Below are positions 18,422-27,099 of a DNA stretch of 64,000 nucleotides, piece by piece. The notes beneath the pieces were generated by a model that saw only the letters and a program-made list of their open reading frames with translations, had not been told where the DNA came from and did not search any database. The position numbers were made by a program, and so were the translations under genes. Source of the stretch: Streptomyces sp. NBC_00377 (GTDB lineage: Bacteria; Actinomycetota; Actinomycetes; Streptomycetales; Streptomycetaceae); the NCBI RefSeq assembly GCF_036075115.1, contig NZ_CP107958.1:1612001-1676000 (forward strand), read 5' to 3'. How positions within the stretch are numbered: the stretch's first letter is position 1; every line of letters begins with the position of its first letter.

Positions 18422-19312
18422 ATGACATCGATGCAGCTGGGCCTGATCGGTCTCGGCAAGATGGGCGGCAACATGCGCGAGCGCATCCGCCGCGCCGGCC
18501 ACACCGTCATCGGCTACGACCGCAACCCCGAGGTCTCCGACGTCAGCAGCCTCGCCGAACTCGTCGAAAAGCTCGAAGCGCCGCGCACCGTCTGGGTGAT
18601 GGTCCCCGCCGGCGCGCCCACCCAGTCCGTCATCGACGAACTCGGCGATCTGCTCCAGACCGGCGACACGGTCGTGGACGGCGGCAACTCCCGCTGGACG
18701 GACGACGAGAAGCACGCCGAGGAGCTCGCCGCCAAGGGCATCGGCTTCGTCGACGCCGGTGTCTCCGGCGGCGTCTGGGGTCTGCAGAACGGCTACGCCC
18801 TGATGGTCGGCGGCGAGGCCGAGCACGTCGCCCGGGTGCAGCCGGTCTTCGACGCGCTCAAGCCCGAGGGTCCCTACGGCTACGTCCACGCGGGCAAGGT
18901 CGGCGCCGGGCACTTCTCGAAGATGGTCCACAACGGGATCGAGTACGCCATGATGCAGGCGTACGCCGAGGGCTGGGAGCTCCTCGAGAAGGTGGACTCC
19001 GTGGAGAACGTGCGCGAGGTCCTCCGCTCCTGGCAGGAGGGGACCGTCATCCGCTCCTGGCTGCTCGACCTGGCGGTCAACGCCCTCGACGAGGACGTGC
19101 ACCTCGACAGGCTGCGCGGCTACGCGGAGGACTCCGGCGAGGGCCGCTGGACGGTCGAGGCCGCCATCGACAACGCCGTGCCGCTGCCCGCGATCACGGC
19201 CTCGCTGTTCGCGCGGTTCGCGTCCCGTCAGGACGACTCGCCGCAGATGAAGATGATCGCGGCGCTGCGCAACCAGTTCGGCGGCCATGCCGTCGAGTCG
19301 GCGGAGAAGTAG
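18422..19312 (+). CDS. gnd: 6-phosphogluconate dehydrogenase, short (YqeC/GntZ-like) form
   Basis: 296 residues, the short decarboxylating type common in actinobacteria rather than the ~470-residue form. N-terminal Rossmann 'LGLIGLGKMGGNMRERIRRAGHTVIGYDRN', then 'VMVPAG', 'VVDGGNSRWTDD', 'FVDAGVSGGVWGLQNGYALMVGG' and the catalytic lysine in 'GAGHFSKMVHNGIEYAMMQAYAEG' (the K-M-V-H-N-G-I-E-Y motif). The Asp after the second strand ('YDRN') favours NAD in some family members. Nine bases after pgi; it completes conversion of glucose-6-phosphate to ribulose-5-phosphate, the lactonase excepted. Confidence 0.95.
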   Translation: MTSMQLGLIGLGKMGGNMRERIRRAGHTVIGYDRNPEVSDVSSLAELVEKLEAPRTVWVMVPAGAPTQSVIDELGDLLQTGDTVVDGGNSRWTDDEKHAEELAAKGIGFVDAGVSGGVWGLQNGYALMVGGEAEHVARVQPVFDALKPEGPYGYVHAGKVGAGHFSKMVHNGIEYAMMQAYAEGWELLEKVDSVENVREVLRSWQEGTVIRSWLLDLAVNALDEDVHLDRLRGYAEDSGEGRWTVEAAIDNAVPLPAITASLFARFASRQDDSPQMKMIAALRNQFGGHAVESAEK

Positions 19313-19320
19313 GCCAGGCC

Positions 19321-19914
19321 ATGGGGGATCTGCTGCTGGTCCGCCATGGCGAGACGGAGTGGAGCGTGTCGGGGCAGCACACCAGCTGGACCGACCTGCC
19401 GCTCACCGCACACGGTGAGGAGCAGGCCAAGTCCCTCGCTCCGCTCCTCTCCGGCCGGCCCCTCTCGCTGGCCCTGACCAGCCCGCTGCACCGCGCAATA
19501 CACACCGCCGACCTCGCCGGCATCACCGGAGCGCTGCCGGAACCGGATCTGCACGAGTGGGACTACGGCGGCTACGAGGGCGTCACCACCGTCGAGATCC
19601 ACCGCAGCCGTCCCGGCTGGGACCTGTGGACCGACGGGGTGCCCGCCGGACCGGACGGCCATCCCGGCGAGTCGCCCGAGGAGATCGGACGGCGTGCCGA
19701 CCGGGTGCTGGCCCGGGTGGACTCAGCCCTGGCGCGCGACGACGGTGACGTCGTGCTCGTCGCCCACGGCCATCTCCTCCGGGTGCTGACGGCCCGTCGG
19801 CTCGGACTGCCCCCTGCCGAAGGCAGGTTGTTCCAGCTGGCCACGGGCACGGTCAGCCGTCTGTCGACCGAGCACGGGCGGCCCGTGATAGCCGAATGGA
19901 ACGTGCGGGCATAG
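19321..19914 (+). CDS. Histidine-phosphatase superfamily (phosphoglycerate-mutase-like) protein
   Basis: 197 residues. The catalytic 'LLLVRHGETEWS' motif is at residues 4-15, the second Arg/His in 'LTSPLHRAIHTADLAG', Glu in 'LHEWDYGGYEG', and the second catalytic His in 'VVLVAHGHLLRVLTAR'. A phospho-His enzyme of the broad-specificity or acid phosphatase type, not the glycolytic mutase. It starts 8 bp after gnd and is probably the last gene of the pentose-phosphate operon, where it might dephosphorylate a sugar phosphate; that role is inference. Confidence 0.88.
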   Translation: MGDLLLVRHGETEWSVSGQHTSWTDLPLTAHGEEQAKSLAPLLSGRPLSLALTSPLHRAIHTADLAGITGALPEPDLHEWDYGGYEGVTTVEIHRSRPGWDLWTDGVPAGPDGHPGESPEEIGRRADRVLARVDSALARDDGDVVLVAHGHLLRVLTARRLGLPPAEGRLFQLATGTVSRLSTEHGRPVIAEWNVRA

Positions 19915-19956
19915 CCGGTTGACACCGCCCGACCAGGCCCGCCAGAGTCGCGGCTG

Positions 19957-21414
19957 ATGGAGATCAACGATCTGACACCGGCCGAACAGCGACTGTGGCG
20001 GGCCTTCCCCACGGGGGCGACCGTCGACTTCCGTACGGCCCCCGACGAGGCCGTGTCGCCCGACTGGGGCCCCGAACGGACCGTACGGGGCGTCGTGTTG
20101 CGTGCGCTTCTCCTCAACGGGCCCCGTGAACCGGGGGAGATAGCCGCCCTCAAGGTCGCCGGCGCACGCGTCACCGGTCTCCTCGACCTGCGGCAGGCGG
20201 TCGTCGACAGCATGTTCCGCCTGACGCACTGCCGCTTCGACGAGGCCCCGCGGATGGTCGGAGCCCAGCTCAACTACGTCAGCCTGCGCGACTCCGAGCT
20301 GCCCGGTCTGGACGCGTCGCACACCCGGACGGAGGGCGGGCTACGGCTGACCCGCTGCCGCATCGGCGGCCCCGTGCACCTCAGCAGGGCGCAGATCTCG
20401 GGTGCGTTGTACCTGGACGGCGCGGAGGTCACCGCGGCCGACCCCGCGGACCCCGTCCTCCAGCTCAACCAGATCACCATCGACGACGACCTCTGTGCCC
20501 GCGGCCTGCGCACCCAGGGCCTGATCCGGCTCGACGGCGCCTCCGTCACCGGCTCCATCGACCTGGAGGACGCCGATCTGAGCAACCCCGGCGGCTGTGT
20601 GCTGGCGGCGGAGTCCCTCGACGTGGGCGCCAATCTGCTGGCCCGGCGGATGCGCGCCCGGGGCCGGGTCGATCTGCGGGGCTCCCGTGTCCCCGGCCGG
20701 GTGGATCTGCTGCGCTCCAGCCTGTCCAACCCGGGTGGCACCGCCCTGCGGGCCAGCAGTTGCGTCATAGGGGAGATCTGGCTGCGCGAGGGCACCCCGA
20801 TCGAGGGCAGGCTCAACCTGCGGCGGGCCGAGGTGGGGCAGCTCCAGCTGGAGCCGAGGATGCTGCCGGAGCAGGTGCGGCTGCTGGATCTCACGTACAC
20901 CTTCCTCACCCCGCACGAGCCCGCCGAGCGGCGGCTGCCGATGCTGGAGCGCGACGACGGCGCGTTCGACCCGCACGCCTACGAACAGCTGACGGCCGCC
21001 TACCGCCGCATCGGCGACGACCGGGCGGCCCGGGTCGTACAGCTCGCCAAGCAGCGCCGGCACCGTGGCACCCTGCCCTGGTACGGGCGGGTGTGGGGCC
21101 ATCTCCAGGACGCGGCCGTGGGTTACGGGTTCCGTCCGCTGCGCGCGGCCGTGTGGCTGCTGTCCCTGCTGGCCGCCGGTTCGATCGCTTACGCCGGGCA
21201 CCACCCGCCCGCGCTCAAGGCGGGCGAGGCGCCCCCCTTCGACCCGGTCTTCTACACCCTCGACCTGCTGCTGCCCGTGATCTCCTTCGGGCAGGAGAGC
21301 GCGTTCGCGCCGACCGGCTGGTACCAGAGCCTGTCGTACGTCCTCATCGTGACCGGCTGGATCCTGGCCACGACCGTCGTCGCCGGCGTGACGAGGACGG
21401 TCAGCCGGCAGTAG
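19957..21414 (+). CDS. Membrane-anchored pentapeptide-like repeat protein
   Basis: 485 residues, no enzyme motif. After an N-terminal 'LTPAEQRLWRAFPTGATVDFR' block it consists of degenerate right-handed helix repeats ('ALKVAGARVTGLLDLRQAVV', 'LRLTRCRIGGPVHLSRAQISGALYLDGAEV', 'IRLDGASVTGSIDLEDADLSN') to ~residue 310. A soluble linker with 'YEQLTAAYRRIGDDRAARVVQLAKQRRHR' follows, then two membrane segments at ~400-420 and ~460-480. Streptomyces annotations often call such proteins 'oxidoreductase' without support. A weak TTGACA at 19919 could give it its own promoter. Stop is one base from the convergent DSD gene. Confidence 0.75.
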   Translation: MEINDLTPAEQRLWRAFPTGATVDFRTAPDEAVSPDWGPERTVRGVVLRALLLNGPREPGEIAALKVAGARVTGLLDLRQAVVDSMFRLTHCRFDEAPRMVGAQLNYVSLRDSELPGLDASHTRTEGGLRLTRCRIGGPVHLSRAQISGALYLDGAEVTAADPADPVLQLNQITIDDDLCARGLRTQGLIRLDGASVTGSIDLEDADLSNPGGCVLAAESLDVGANLLARRMRARGRVDLRGSRVPGRVDLLRSSLSNPGGTALRASSCVIGEIWLREGTPIEGRLNLRRAEVGQLQLEPRMLPEQVRLLDLTYTFLTPHEPAERRLPMLERDDGAFDPHAYEQLTAAYRRIGDDRAARVVQLAKQRRHRGTLPWYGRVWGHLQDAAVGYGFRPLRAAVWLLSLLAAGSIAYAGHHPPALKAGEAPPFDPVFYTLDLLLPVISFGQESAFAPTGWYQSLSYVLIVTGWILATTVVAGVTRTVSRQ

Positions 21415-21415
21415 G

Positions 21416-23272
21416 TCAGCGCAGGGCACGCTGGGCGGCCAGGCGCACCGGCGCGTTGGCGGCGCCGTAGCCCTGGTAGCCGCCGTCACGCTGGACGAGT
21501 TCGAGGAAGACGCGGCCGACGGTGTGCGTGTAGCAGTGCCGGAAGACGCCGCATGCGTCCCGGTCGTAGAGGATGCCGAGTTCGCGGTAGGTCTCCAGCT
21601 CGCCTTCGGCGAACTCGAAACGGGCCGCGAGGTCGTCGTAGTAGTTCGCCGGGACGGGCAGCAGCCGGCCGCCCGCGTCGGTGAGACGGCGGGCCGCGGC
21701 GACCACGTCGTCGGTGGCCAGCGCGATGTGCCGGGCGTGCGCGGTGTCGTCACCGGGGGCCGCGCCGACGGTGAGCGGCAGCCGGACGCTGCCGTCGGCG
21801 TTGGTGACGGCGCGGCTGCGCAGCAGCCCGTAGGGGTCGGCGACGTCGACGCTCTCCTGGGGGTCGAGACCGAGGACGCCGCGGTGGAAGAGGACCGCCT
21901 CGTCGAAGTGGTGCCAGGGCTGGGTGAGGGCCACATGGTCGATGCGGAAACCGCCGGAGTCGGCGGCGGGGGCGGAGCGCCCCGGGGCTGCGGGGACGGG
22001 CTGCGTCACGTCCTCGAAGTCGGCGCGCCAGTCGGGCAGTCCGGGCCGGTTCGTCGCGCACAGGAAGAGTTCCGTGCCGTCGGGGGCGGCCACGGCGTCC
22101 AGCGGAGCTTCGCCGGGGGCGCGGCGGCGGGGCAGGACCGGGGCGAGCAGCGCCTCGGCGCGGCGGGCGGCCGCGGCCGGGTCGGGTGACTCGAGGCCGA
22201 CGGCGGTGAGGACCGTGCCGTCGAGGTGGTTCCCCCCGCGCGAGCGAAGCCGGGTGTGGGGGTGGGCGGCCGGATCCGTGTTGACCAGGACACGGGCCTC
22301 GCCCCGCTCCCACAGCTCGACCGGTTTGCCGCGGTGGCGGGCGGTGCGGGCGAAGCCGAGGCCCGCCAGGAGCGCGGCGACCGGCTCGGCGTCATGGGTG
22401 ACCAGCTCGGCGAAGGCGATCCCGGTCGGGACCGCGGGTGCGGGCAGGGTCCGGATGCCGGCCTCCTCCTGGAGGAGCAGCAGGGAGCGGCGGGCGTCCA
22501 CGGCGGTCGGGCCGGCCTCGGCCTGCCGGAAGACGTCGTTGAAGACCTCCAGCGAGAGCGGGCCCTCGTACCCGGTGCGCAGGACGTGTCGCACGAGCCC
22601 TGCGACGTCGAAGCCGCCCTGGCCGGGGAAGCAGCGGTGGTGACGGCTCCACTGGAGGACGTCCATGCCGAGCAGCGGGGCGTCGGCCAGCTGGAGGAAG
22701 AAGATCTTCTCGCCCGGGATGTCCTCGATGCCCGCGAGGTCCTTCGGGCCGGAGCTGCGGGAGAGGATGTGGAAGCTGTCCAGGCAGGTGCCGAGCGCGG
22801 GGTGCCCGGCTGTCTCGACGATGCGCCAGGCGTGGTCGTAGGTGCTGACGTGCCGTCCCCAGGCGAGCGCCTCGTAGGCGACTCGGATGCCGTGGTCCCG
22901 GGCGAGGTCGGCGAGTTCGCTGAGCTGCGCGGCGGCGAGCGCGTCGTCGTCCACGGCGAGCGGGGAGACGCTGGAGCAGACCAGGACGGTGTCCGCGCCG
23001 AGCCTGCTCATCACCTCGAACTTGTGCCGGGCACGGCGCAGGCCACGGGCGAACTCCCCGGCCGGCAGCGCCTCGACGTCGCGCATCGGCTGGTAGAGAT
23101 CGATGCCCAGACCGAGGTCGGCGCAGCGGGCGCGGATCTCCTCCGGGGTGAGAGGGCTGGCGAGCAGATCGTTCTCGAAGATCTCGACGCCGTCGAACCC
23201 GGCCCGGGCGGCGGCCGTGAGCTTCTCGGTGAGGGATCCGCTGAGGGAGACGGTGGCTATGGACGTACGCAC
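21416..23272 (-). CDS. 3-dehydroshikimate dehydratase fused to HPPD-like dioxygenase domain
   Basis: 618 residues from a GTG at 23272 (AAGGAG nearby); the longer open frame reads through the GC repeat. Residues ~1-270 are an AP-endonuclease-2/sugar-isomerase TIM barrel with metal ligands Glu ('VAYEALAW'), Asp ('GTCLDSFH'), Gln ('FFLQLADAP') and Glu ('LSLEVFND'). The C-terminal half is a VOC/4-hydroxyphenylpyruvate-dioxygenase-like fold with the H-H-E triad ('DHVALTQPW', 'HIALATDDV', 'VFLELVQRDGGYQGYG'). This matches the bifunctional dehydroshikimate dehydratases known from quinate catabolism (QsuB/QuiC type), which make protocatechuate. It lies downstream of the shikimate dehydrogenase gene. 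Confidence 0.88.
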   Translation of the reverse strand: MRTSIATVSLSGSLTEKLTAAARAGFDGVEIFENDLLASPLTPEEIRARCADLGLGIDLYQPMRDVEALPAGEFARGLRRARHKFEVMSRLGADTVLVCSSVSPLAVDDDALAAAQLSELADLARDHGIRVAYEALAWGRHVSTYDHAWRIVETAGHPALGTCLDSFHILSRSSGPKDLAGIEDIPGEKIFFLQLADAPLLGMDVLQWSRHHRCFPGQGGFDVAGLVRHVLRTGYEGPLSLEVFNDVFRQAEAGPTAVDARRSLLLLQEEAGIRTLPAPAVPTGIAFAELVTHDAEPVAALLAGLGFARTARHRGKPVELWERGEARVLVNTDPAAHPHTRLRSRGGNHLDGTVLTAVGLESPDPAAAARRAEALLAPVLPRRRAPGEAPLDAVAAPDGTELFLCATNRPGLPDWRADFEDVTQPVPAAPGRSAPAADSGGFRIDHVALTQPWHHFDEAVLFHRGVLGLDPQESVDVADPYGLLRSRAVTNADGSVRLPLTVGAAPGDDTAHARHIALATDDVVAAARRLTDAGGRLLPVPANYYDDLAARFEFAEGELETYRELGILYDRDACGVFRHCYTHTVGRVFLELVQRDGGYQGYGAANAPVRLAAQRALR

Positions 23273-23340
23273 GGTCCTGCTCCTTCGGAAGCTGTGGCGC
23301 GCCTGCTCAGGGGCGCGGGGAGGGGCGTCCCGGGGCCGGG

Positions 23341-23436
23341 CCGCGGGGCCGGGCCGGGCCGCGGGGCCAGGGCGGGCCGCGGGGCCGGGCCGGGCCGCGG
23401 GGCCAGGGCGGGCCGCGGGGCCGGGGCGGGCCGCGG
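23341..23436. repeat. 18-bp GC-rich tandem repeat, five copies
   Basis: Five tandem units beginning CCGCGG (23341, 23359, 23377, 23395, 23413) alternate between two variants, CCGCGGGGCCGGGCCGGG and CCGCGGGGCCAGGGCGGG, with a last mixed copy and a partial sixth. It lies in the 178-bp gap between the shikimate dehydrogenase stop and the DSD start, so it is in the transcript if the two are an operon. The RNA would be able to form very strong structures. Confidence 0.9.
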
Positions 23437-23450
23437 ACGGTCCGCGACCG

Positions 23451-24347
23451 TCACAGGGCGTGGCCCGCGGAGTGCTCGGCACCGCGGGCCAGCTCCGAGA
23501 AGTCGGCCAGCATGGCGCGGCTGTCGGGCTCCCGACCGGTGAACAGACGGAAGGCGTCCACGGCCTGGAAGACGGCCATGCCGCCCCCGTCCAGGACGGC
23601 GCAGCCGACCGCGCGGGCGGTGCGCAGGAGCTCGGTCTCCAGCGGCCGGTAGACGACGTCGGCGACCCAGAGGCCGGGACGGAGCAGTTCGGCCGGGAAG
23701 GGCAGGCCCGGGTGGGCCGCCATGCCGGTGGGGGTGGCGTGCACGACGCCGTCGGCCCGCGCGAGCAGACCGGCCAGCCGGTCCGGTCCGGCGGCCGCCG
23801 CCCGGCCCGGGCCGAAGTGACGGTTCAGGGAAGCGGCGAGGCCGGCGGCCCGGTCGGACAGCGCGTCCACGACGGTGACCTGCCCCGCGCCCAGGGTGAG
23901 TGTGGCGTGCGCGACCGCCGCCCCCGCGCCTCCGGCGCCCAGCTGCACGACCCGTTCCAGCGGGACGTCGGGCAGACCGCGCGCGAAGGAGGCGGCGAAA
24001 CCGGTCACGTCGGTGTTGTGGCCCACGGCCCGGCCGTCCTCGAGGACGACGGTGTTGACCGCGCCGAGCGCCTCGGCCTGCGGGGCGAGCCCGTCGAGGT
24101 GCGGGACGACCAGTTGCTTGCAGGGGTGCGTGATGTTGAGCCCGTCGAAGCCGAGGTCGCGGGCGGCGCGCACCAGATCGCCCACCGCCTCGGGTCCGAC
24201 CCCCAGGGCGTCGATGTCGACGAGGCGGTACACGTACCGCAGGCCCTGCCGGTCCGCCTCCCGCTCGTGCAGCGCCGGGCTGAGCGAGGGACCGATGCCG
24301 GAACCGATCAGGCCGACGACATACGAGTCCTTGAAGACGACGGCCAC
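23451..24347 (-). CDS. Shikimate/quinate dehydrogenase family protein
   Basis: 298 residues. Substrate-binding S21 and S23 in 'GPSLSPALHE', catalytic K77 in 'NITHPCKQ' and D113 in 'GHNTDVTGF', then the nucleotide-binding 'QLGAGGAGAAVAHAT'. The HPCKQ form, rather than VTxPxK, and the acidic residue after the second strand ('VVDAL') are typical of the NAD-using catabolic QsuD-type enzymes rather than biosynthetic AroE, which would use NADPH. It would oxidise shikimate or quinate to the dehydro acid that the next enzyme dehydrates. Divergent from the TetR gene across a 150-bp gap holding an inverted repeat. Confidence 0.88.
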   Translation of the reverse strand: MAVVFKDSYVVGLIGSGIGPSLSPALHEREADRQGLRYVYRLVDIDALGVGPEAVGDLVRAARDLGFDGLNITHPCKQLVVPHLDGLAPQAEALGAVNTVVLEDGRAVGHNTDVTGFAASFARGLPDVPLERVVQLGAGGAGAAVAHATLTLGAGQVTVVDALSDRAAGLAASLNRHFGPGRAAAAGPDRLAGLLARADGVVHATPTGMAAHPGLPFPAELLRPGLWVADVVYRPLETELLRTARAVGCAVLDGGGMAVFQAVDAFRLFTGREPDSRAMLADFSELARGAEHSAGHAL

Positions 24348-24366
24348 GGCGGACCTCCCGATCGGC

Positions 24367-24396
24367 TGACTAATGTACGAACTGGTGAGTTAGTCA
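24367..24396. promoter_or_regulatory. Inverted repeat TGACTAA-N16-TTAGTCA (TetR operator candidate)
   Basis: Perfect 7-bp arms at 24367-24373 and 24390-24396, AT-rich against the background, 19 bp before the shikimate dehydrogenase start and about 100 bp before the divergent TetR gene. The position would let the TetR protein repress the catabolic genes. A related AT-rich imperfect palindrome lies before the transporter at 25308-25329, with TTAG/CTAA words in common. Confidence 0.6.
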
Positions 24397-24497
24397 TAGC
24401 ATCGAGTCGCCTCCCGGGGGAAGCCCTTCCGGGCCACGGGACACAGGCGGGCTTCTAGAATCGCGGCACTGCACCCACGCGGCCCGAAGGAACCCCG

Positions 24498-25169
24498 ATG
24501 ACCAGCGTCGACGAACCGGCACGACCCCACGGCAACGGCCGCCTGCGCGACGCCGTCCGGACCCGGGCCGAGATCCTCGACGTGGCGACCCAGGAGTTCG
24601 CCCGGGTCGGCTACGCCGGCGCCCGGGTCGACGACATCGCCGCCCGCACCAGCACCACGAAGCGGATGATCTACTACTACTTCGGCGGCAAGGAGCAGCT
24701 TTTCACCGCCGTCCTGGAGCGGGCGTACGGCGTGATCCGGGAGACCGAGCAGCAGCTCGACGTCGAGCACCTCGACCCGGTCGCGGCCATCCGCCGGCTG
24801 GCGGAGCTGACCTTCGACCACCATGAGCAGCACCCGGACTTCATCCGGCTGGTGAGCATCGAGAACATCCACGAGGCCGAGCACATCGCCGCCTCCGAGA
24901 AGCTGGGGCGGATCGGCTCTCCCGCGCTCGACGTGATCCGCCGCATCCTCGCCTCCGGGCGGGAGTCCGGCCTGTTCACGGCCGAGGTGGACGCCGTGGA
25001 CCTGCACGCGATGATCAGCTCGTTCTGCTTCTTCCGGGTCGCCAACCGGCACACGTTCGGCGCCTTGTTCGGCCGCGACCTGGTCGATCCGGCCCAGCGC
25101 GAGCACTACCGCACCATGCTCGGCGACATGGTGATCGCCTATCTGACGGCGGAGCGCACGGCGGACTGA
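24498..25169 (+). CDS. TetR-family regulator of the shikimate locus
   Basis: 223 residues. Helix-turn-helix at ~20-66 ('RTRAEILDVATQEFARVGYAGARVDDIAARTSTTKRMIYYYFGGKEQLFTAVLE'). The C-terminal domain ('HPDFIRLVSIENIHEAEHIAAS') matches the TetR_C_17-like family seen in aromatic and organic acid regulators. Flanked by the dehydrogenase (divergent) and the MFS symporter (same strand, 262 bp on), both with AT-rich palindromes, so it probably represses both and responds to shikimate, quinate or protocatechuate. The ligand is inferred from context. Confidence 0.87.
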   Translation: MTSVDEPARPHGNGRLRDAVRTRAEILDVATQEFARVGYAGARVDDIAARTSTTKRMIYYYFGGKEQLFTAVLERAYGVIRETEQQLDVEHLDPVAAIRRLAELTFDHHEQHPDFIRLVSIENIHEAEHIAASEKLGRIGSPALDVIRRILASGRESGLFTAEVDAVDLHAMISSFCFFRVANRHTFGALFGRDLVDPAQREHYRTMLGDMVIAYLTAERTAD

Positions 25170-25261
25170 GGCCGCGCGGAGCCGGCCCGGTTCCTCCTGG
25201 GCCCAGGGCTGCCTTCCGGCCGGGCACGTGGTCCGCGCCGAAGATCGTCCGACGCGGCCTA

Positions 25262-25329
25262 TTGACACAGGTGAAACATCGGCGCAGCATCCCTAGCCAT
25301 CCGCTACTAACTACCCAGTGGGTTAATTA
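25262..25329 (+). promoter_or_regulatory. Promoter/operator region of the MFS symporter
   Basis: A consensus -35 TTGACA (25262-25267) is followed 17 bp later by a weak -10 CAGCAT. Downstream, 25308-25329 is an imperfect palindrome around ACCCAGTGGGT with TAA/TTA flanks. Candidate second site for the TetR protein. Confidence 0.45.
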
Positions 25330-25431
25330 GCCGGGCACGCACCCGGCGCAGCCGCCCCGCACCCCAGGGAACCGGCCCTACTCCCCTTGCCTCACTCCAC
25401 GTACGTTGGAGTTCCCTCGAAGGAGCACGCC

Positions 25432-26772
25432 GTGTCCGTCCCCGCCGCACCTCCCGGCCAGCCGAAGAAAGCCGCCATGGCGGCCTGGATCGGCAGTGCT
25501 CTGGAGTACTACGACTTCTTCATCTACGGCAGCGCGGCAGCACTGATCTTCCCGAAGGTCTTCTTCGACGAGTCCGATCCGGCCACCGCGACCCTGCTGT
25601 CCCTGGCCACCTTCGGCGTCGCCTACGCGGCCCGTCCCGTCGGCGCGCTCTTCCTCGGCCACTTCGGCGACCGCGTGGGCCGCAAGAAGATCATGGTCTT
25701 CACGCTCGTCCTGATGGGCATCTCGACGTTCCTCATCGGCTGCCTGCCGACCCGCGCCCAGGTCGGCACCCTCGCGCCCGTCCTGCTGGTGCTGTGCCGC
25801 GTCCTCCAGGGCATCTCCGCCGCCGGCGAGCAGGCCAGCGCCAACAGCATGACGCTGGAACACGCGCCGTCGCAGCGGCGGGGCTTCTTCACCAGCTTCA
25901 CCCTCAGCGGCACCCAGGGCGGTCAGCTCCTCGCCACGCTCGTGTTCATCCCGATCGCGGCCCTCCCCGAGGAGCAACTGCTGTCCTGGGGCTGGCGGGT
26001 CCCGTTCTGGCTGAGCATCGCGGTCGCCGGCGTCGGCTACGTCATTCGCCGCACACTGGAGGAGACCCCGGCCTTCGCCGCCCAGCAGGCCACCGGTGAG
26101 GTCGTCAAGCTGCCGCTGGCGGTGCTGCTGCGCGAGCACTGGGCGGACGTCCTGCGGGTGGTCGCGGGCGCGCTCGTCGCCTCGGTCAGCACCATCTTCA
26201 CCGTGTGGGCGCTGGCGTACGCGACCAGCGACTCGGTGGGAATGAGCCGCACCTCCATGCTGTGGGTGGGCGCGCTGGCCAACCTGGTCGCGCTCGCGGC
26301 CATCCCCGCGTGGGCCACGCTCTCCGACCGCATCGGACGCCGGCCGGTGTACCTGATCGGCGCGGCCGGCAGCGCCGTGATGATGTTCGCCTACCTGTGG
26401 GCGATCTCCACCGGCTCGTACCCGCTGATCCTGCTGCTGGGCATCGCCACCTTCGGAGTGGTCTACAGCGCCGCGAACGGCGTGTGGCCCTCGTTCTACG
26501 GGGAGATGTTCTCCACCCGCGTCCGACTGTCCGGCATGGCCATCGGCACGCAGATCGGCTTCGCCGTCGCCGGCTTCGCGGTCACCTTCGCCGCGCAGAT
26601 CGCCGGCCCGGACGGCGACGGCTGGTCCTCGGTCGCCCTCTTCACGGCGGCCCTGTGCGTCCCGCCGGTGATCGCGGCCCTGTCGGCCCGGGAGACCGCG
26701 AAGATCCCCACGGAGCGGCTGGGCGAGCGGGACGCACGCAAGACCGCACAGCCGGAAACGGTCACCGCCTGA
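25432..26772 (+). CDS. MFS metabolite:H+ symporter (shikimate/aromatic acid type)
   Basis: 446 residues from the GTG at 25432, preceded by AAGGAG at 7-bp spacing. Twelve membrane segments. MHS-family signatures: N-terminal 'AAMAAWIGSALEYYDFFIYGSAAALIFP', 'GHFGDRVGRKKIMVFTL' in loop 2-3, 'RVLQGISAAGEQASANSMTLEHAP' and the repeat-half motif 'LSDRIGRRPVYLIG'. ShiA- and KgtP-like family members import shikimate, alpha-ketoglutarate or similar acids with protons. In this locus shikimate, quinate or dehydroshikimate uptake is the natural inference. Confidence 0.85.
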   Translation: MSVPAAPPGQPKKAAMAAWIGSALEYYDFFIYGSAAALIFPKVFFDESDPATATLLSLATFGVAYAARPVGALFLGHFGDRVGRKKIMVFTLVLMGISTFLIGCLPTRAQVGTLAPVLLVLCRVLQGISAAGEQASANSMTLEHAPSQRRGFFTSFTLSGTQGGQLLATLVFIPIAALPEEQLLSWGWRVPFWLSIAVAGVGYVIRRTLEETPAFAAQQATGEVVKLPLAVLLREHWADVLRVVAGALVASVSTIFTVWALAYATSDSVGMSRTSMLWVGALANLVALAAIPAWATLSDRIGRRPVYLIGAAGSAVMMFAYLWAISTGSYPLILLLGIATFGVVYSAANGVWPSFYGEMFSTRVRLSGMAIGTQIGFAVAGFAVTFAAQIAGPDGDGWSSVALFTAALCVPPVIAALSARETAKIPTERLGERDARKTAQPETVTA

Positions 26773-26893
26773 CCCACTCCACGCCCGCCCAGGGGGTGAA
26801 CTCCCCCGGAACTCCGCGCCCCCCGAGCCTCCTGGACGCGTTCGCCGCGCCGGGGGGCTCGGGTGCGCCGGGGCGGGTGCTGTAGCGGTCCTT

Positions 26894-26923
26894 GGCGGTG
26901 GCGGTGGCGGTGGCGGTGGCGGT
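26894..26923. repeat. 6-bp tandem repeat GGCGGT x5
   Basis: Five perfect copies of GGCGGT in the 623-bp gap between the symporter and the VOC gene. Just upstream at 26792-26807 a small GGGGG-N6-CCCCC hairpin may end the symporter transcript. Confidence 0.88.
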
Positions 26924-26944
26924 GGCGCGCCGCAGGGTCACTGC

Positions 26945-27007
26945 CCACCGGCCACCGGCTACCAGCCACCGGCCACCGGCCACCGGCCACCGGCCACCGG
27001 CCACCGG
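26945..27007. repeat. 7-bp tandem repeat CCACCGG x9
   Basis: Nine tandem heptamers, the third degenerate (CTACCAG), the other eight perfect. It translates into Pro/Ala/Thr/Gly-rich peptides in every frame and lies just 5' of a dehydrogenase remnant, so it probably marks slippage at a decayed gene. Confidence 0.9.
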
Positions 27008-27099
27008 CGGGAAAGGCATGGCAGGTCTCACGCCTGGGGAAACCTCATTCCACAGCCCCGTCCAGCAAAGGACCCACGTCTGATCGCCGGGGCGGCGCG

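Noticed and set aside
16688..19288. An 866-codon open frame on the minus strand through pgi and gnd
   Set aside because: It is a codon-bias shadow: composition is Val/Gly/Asp/Leu with no domain, and the plus strand carries unmistakable pgi and gnd.
23341..27007. Tandem repeats considered as CRISPR arrays
   Set aside because: Units of 6-18 bp without unique spacers and no cas genes.
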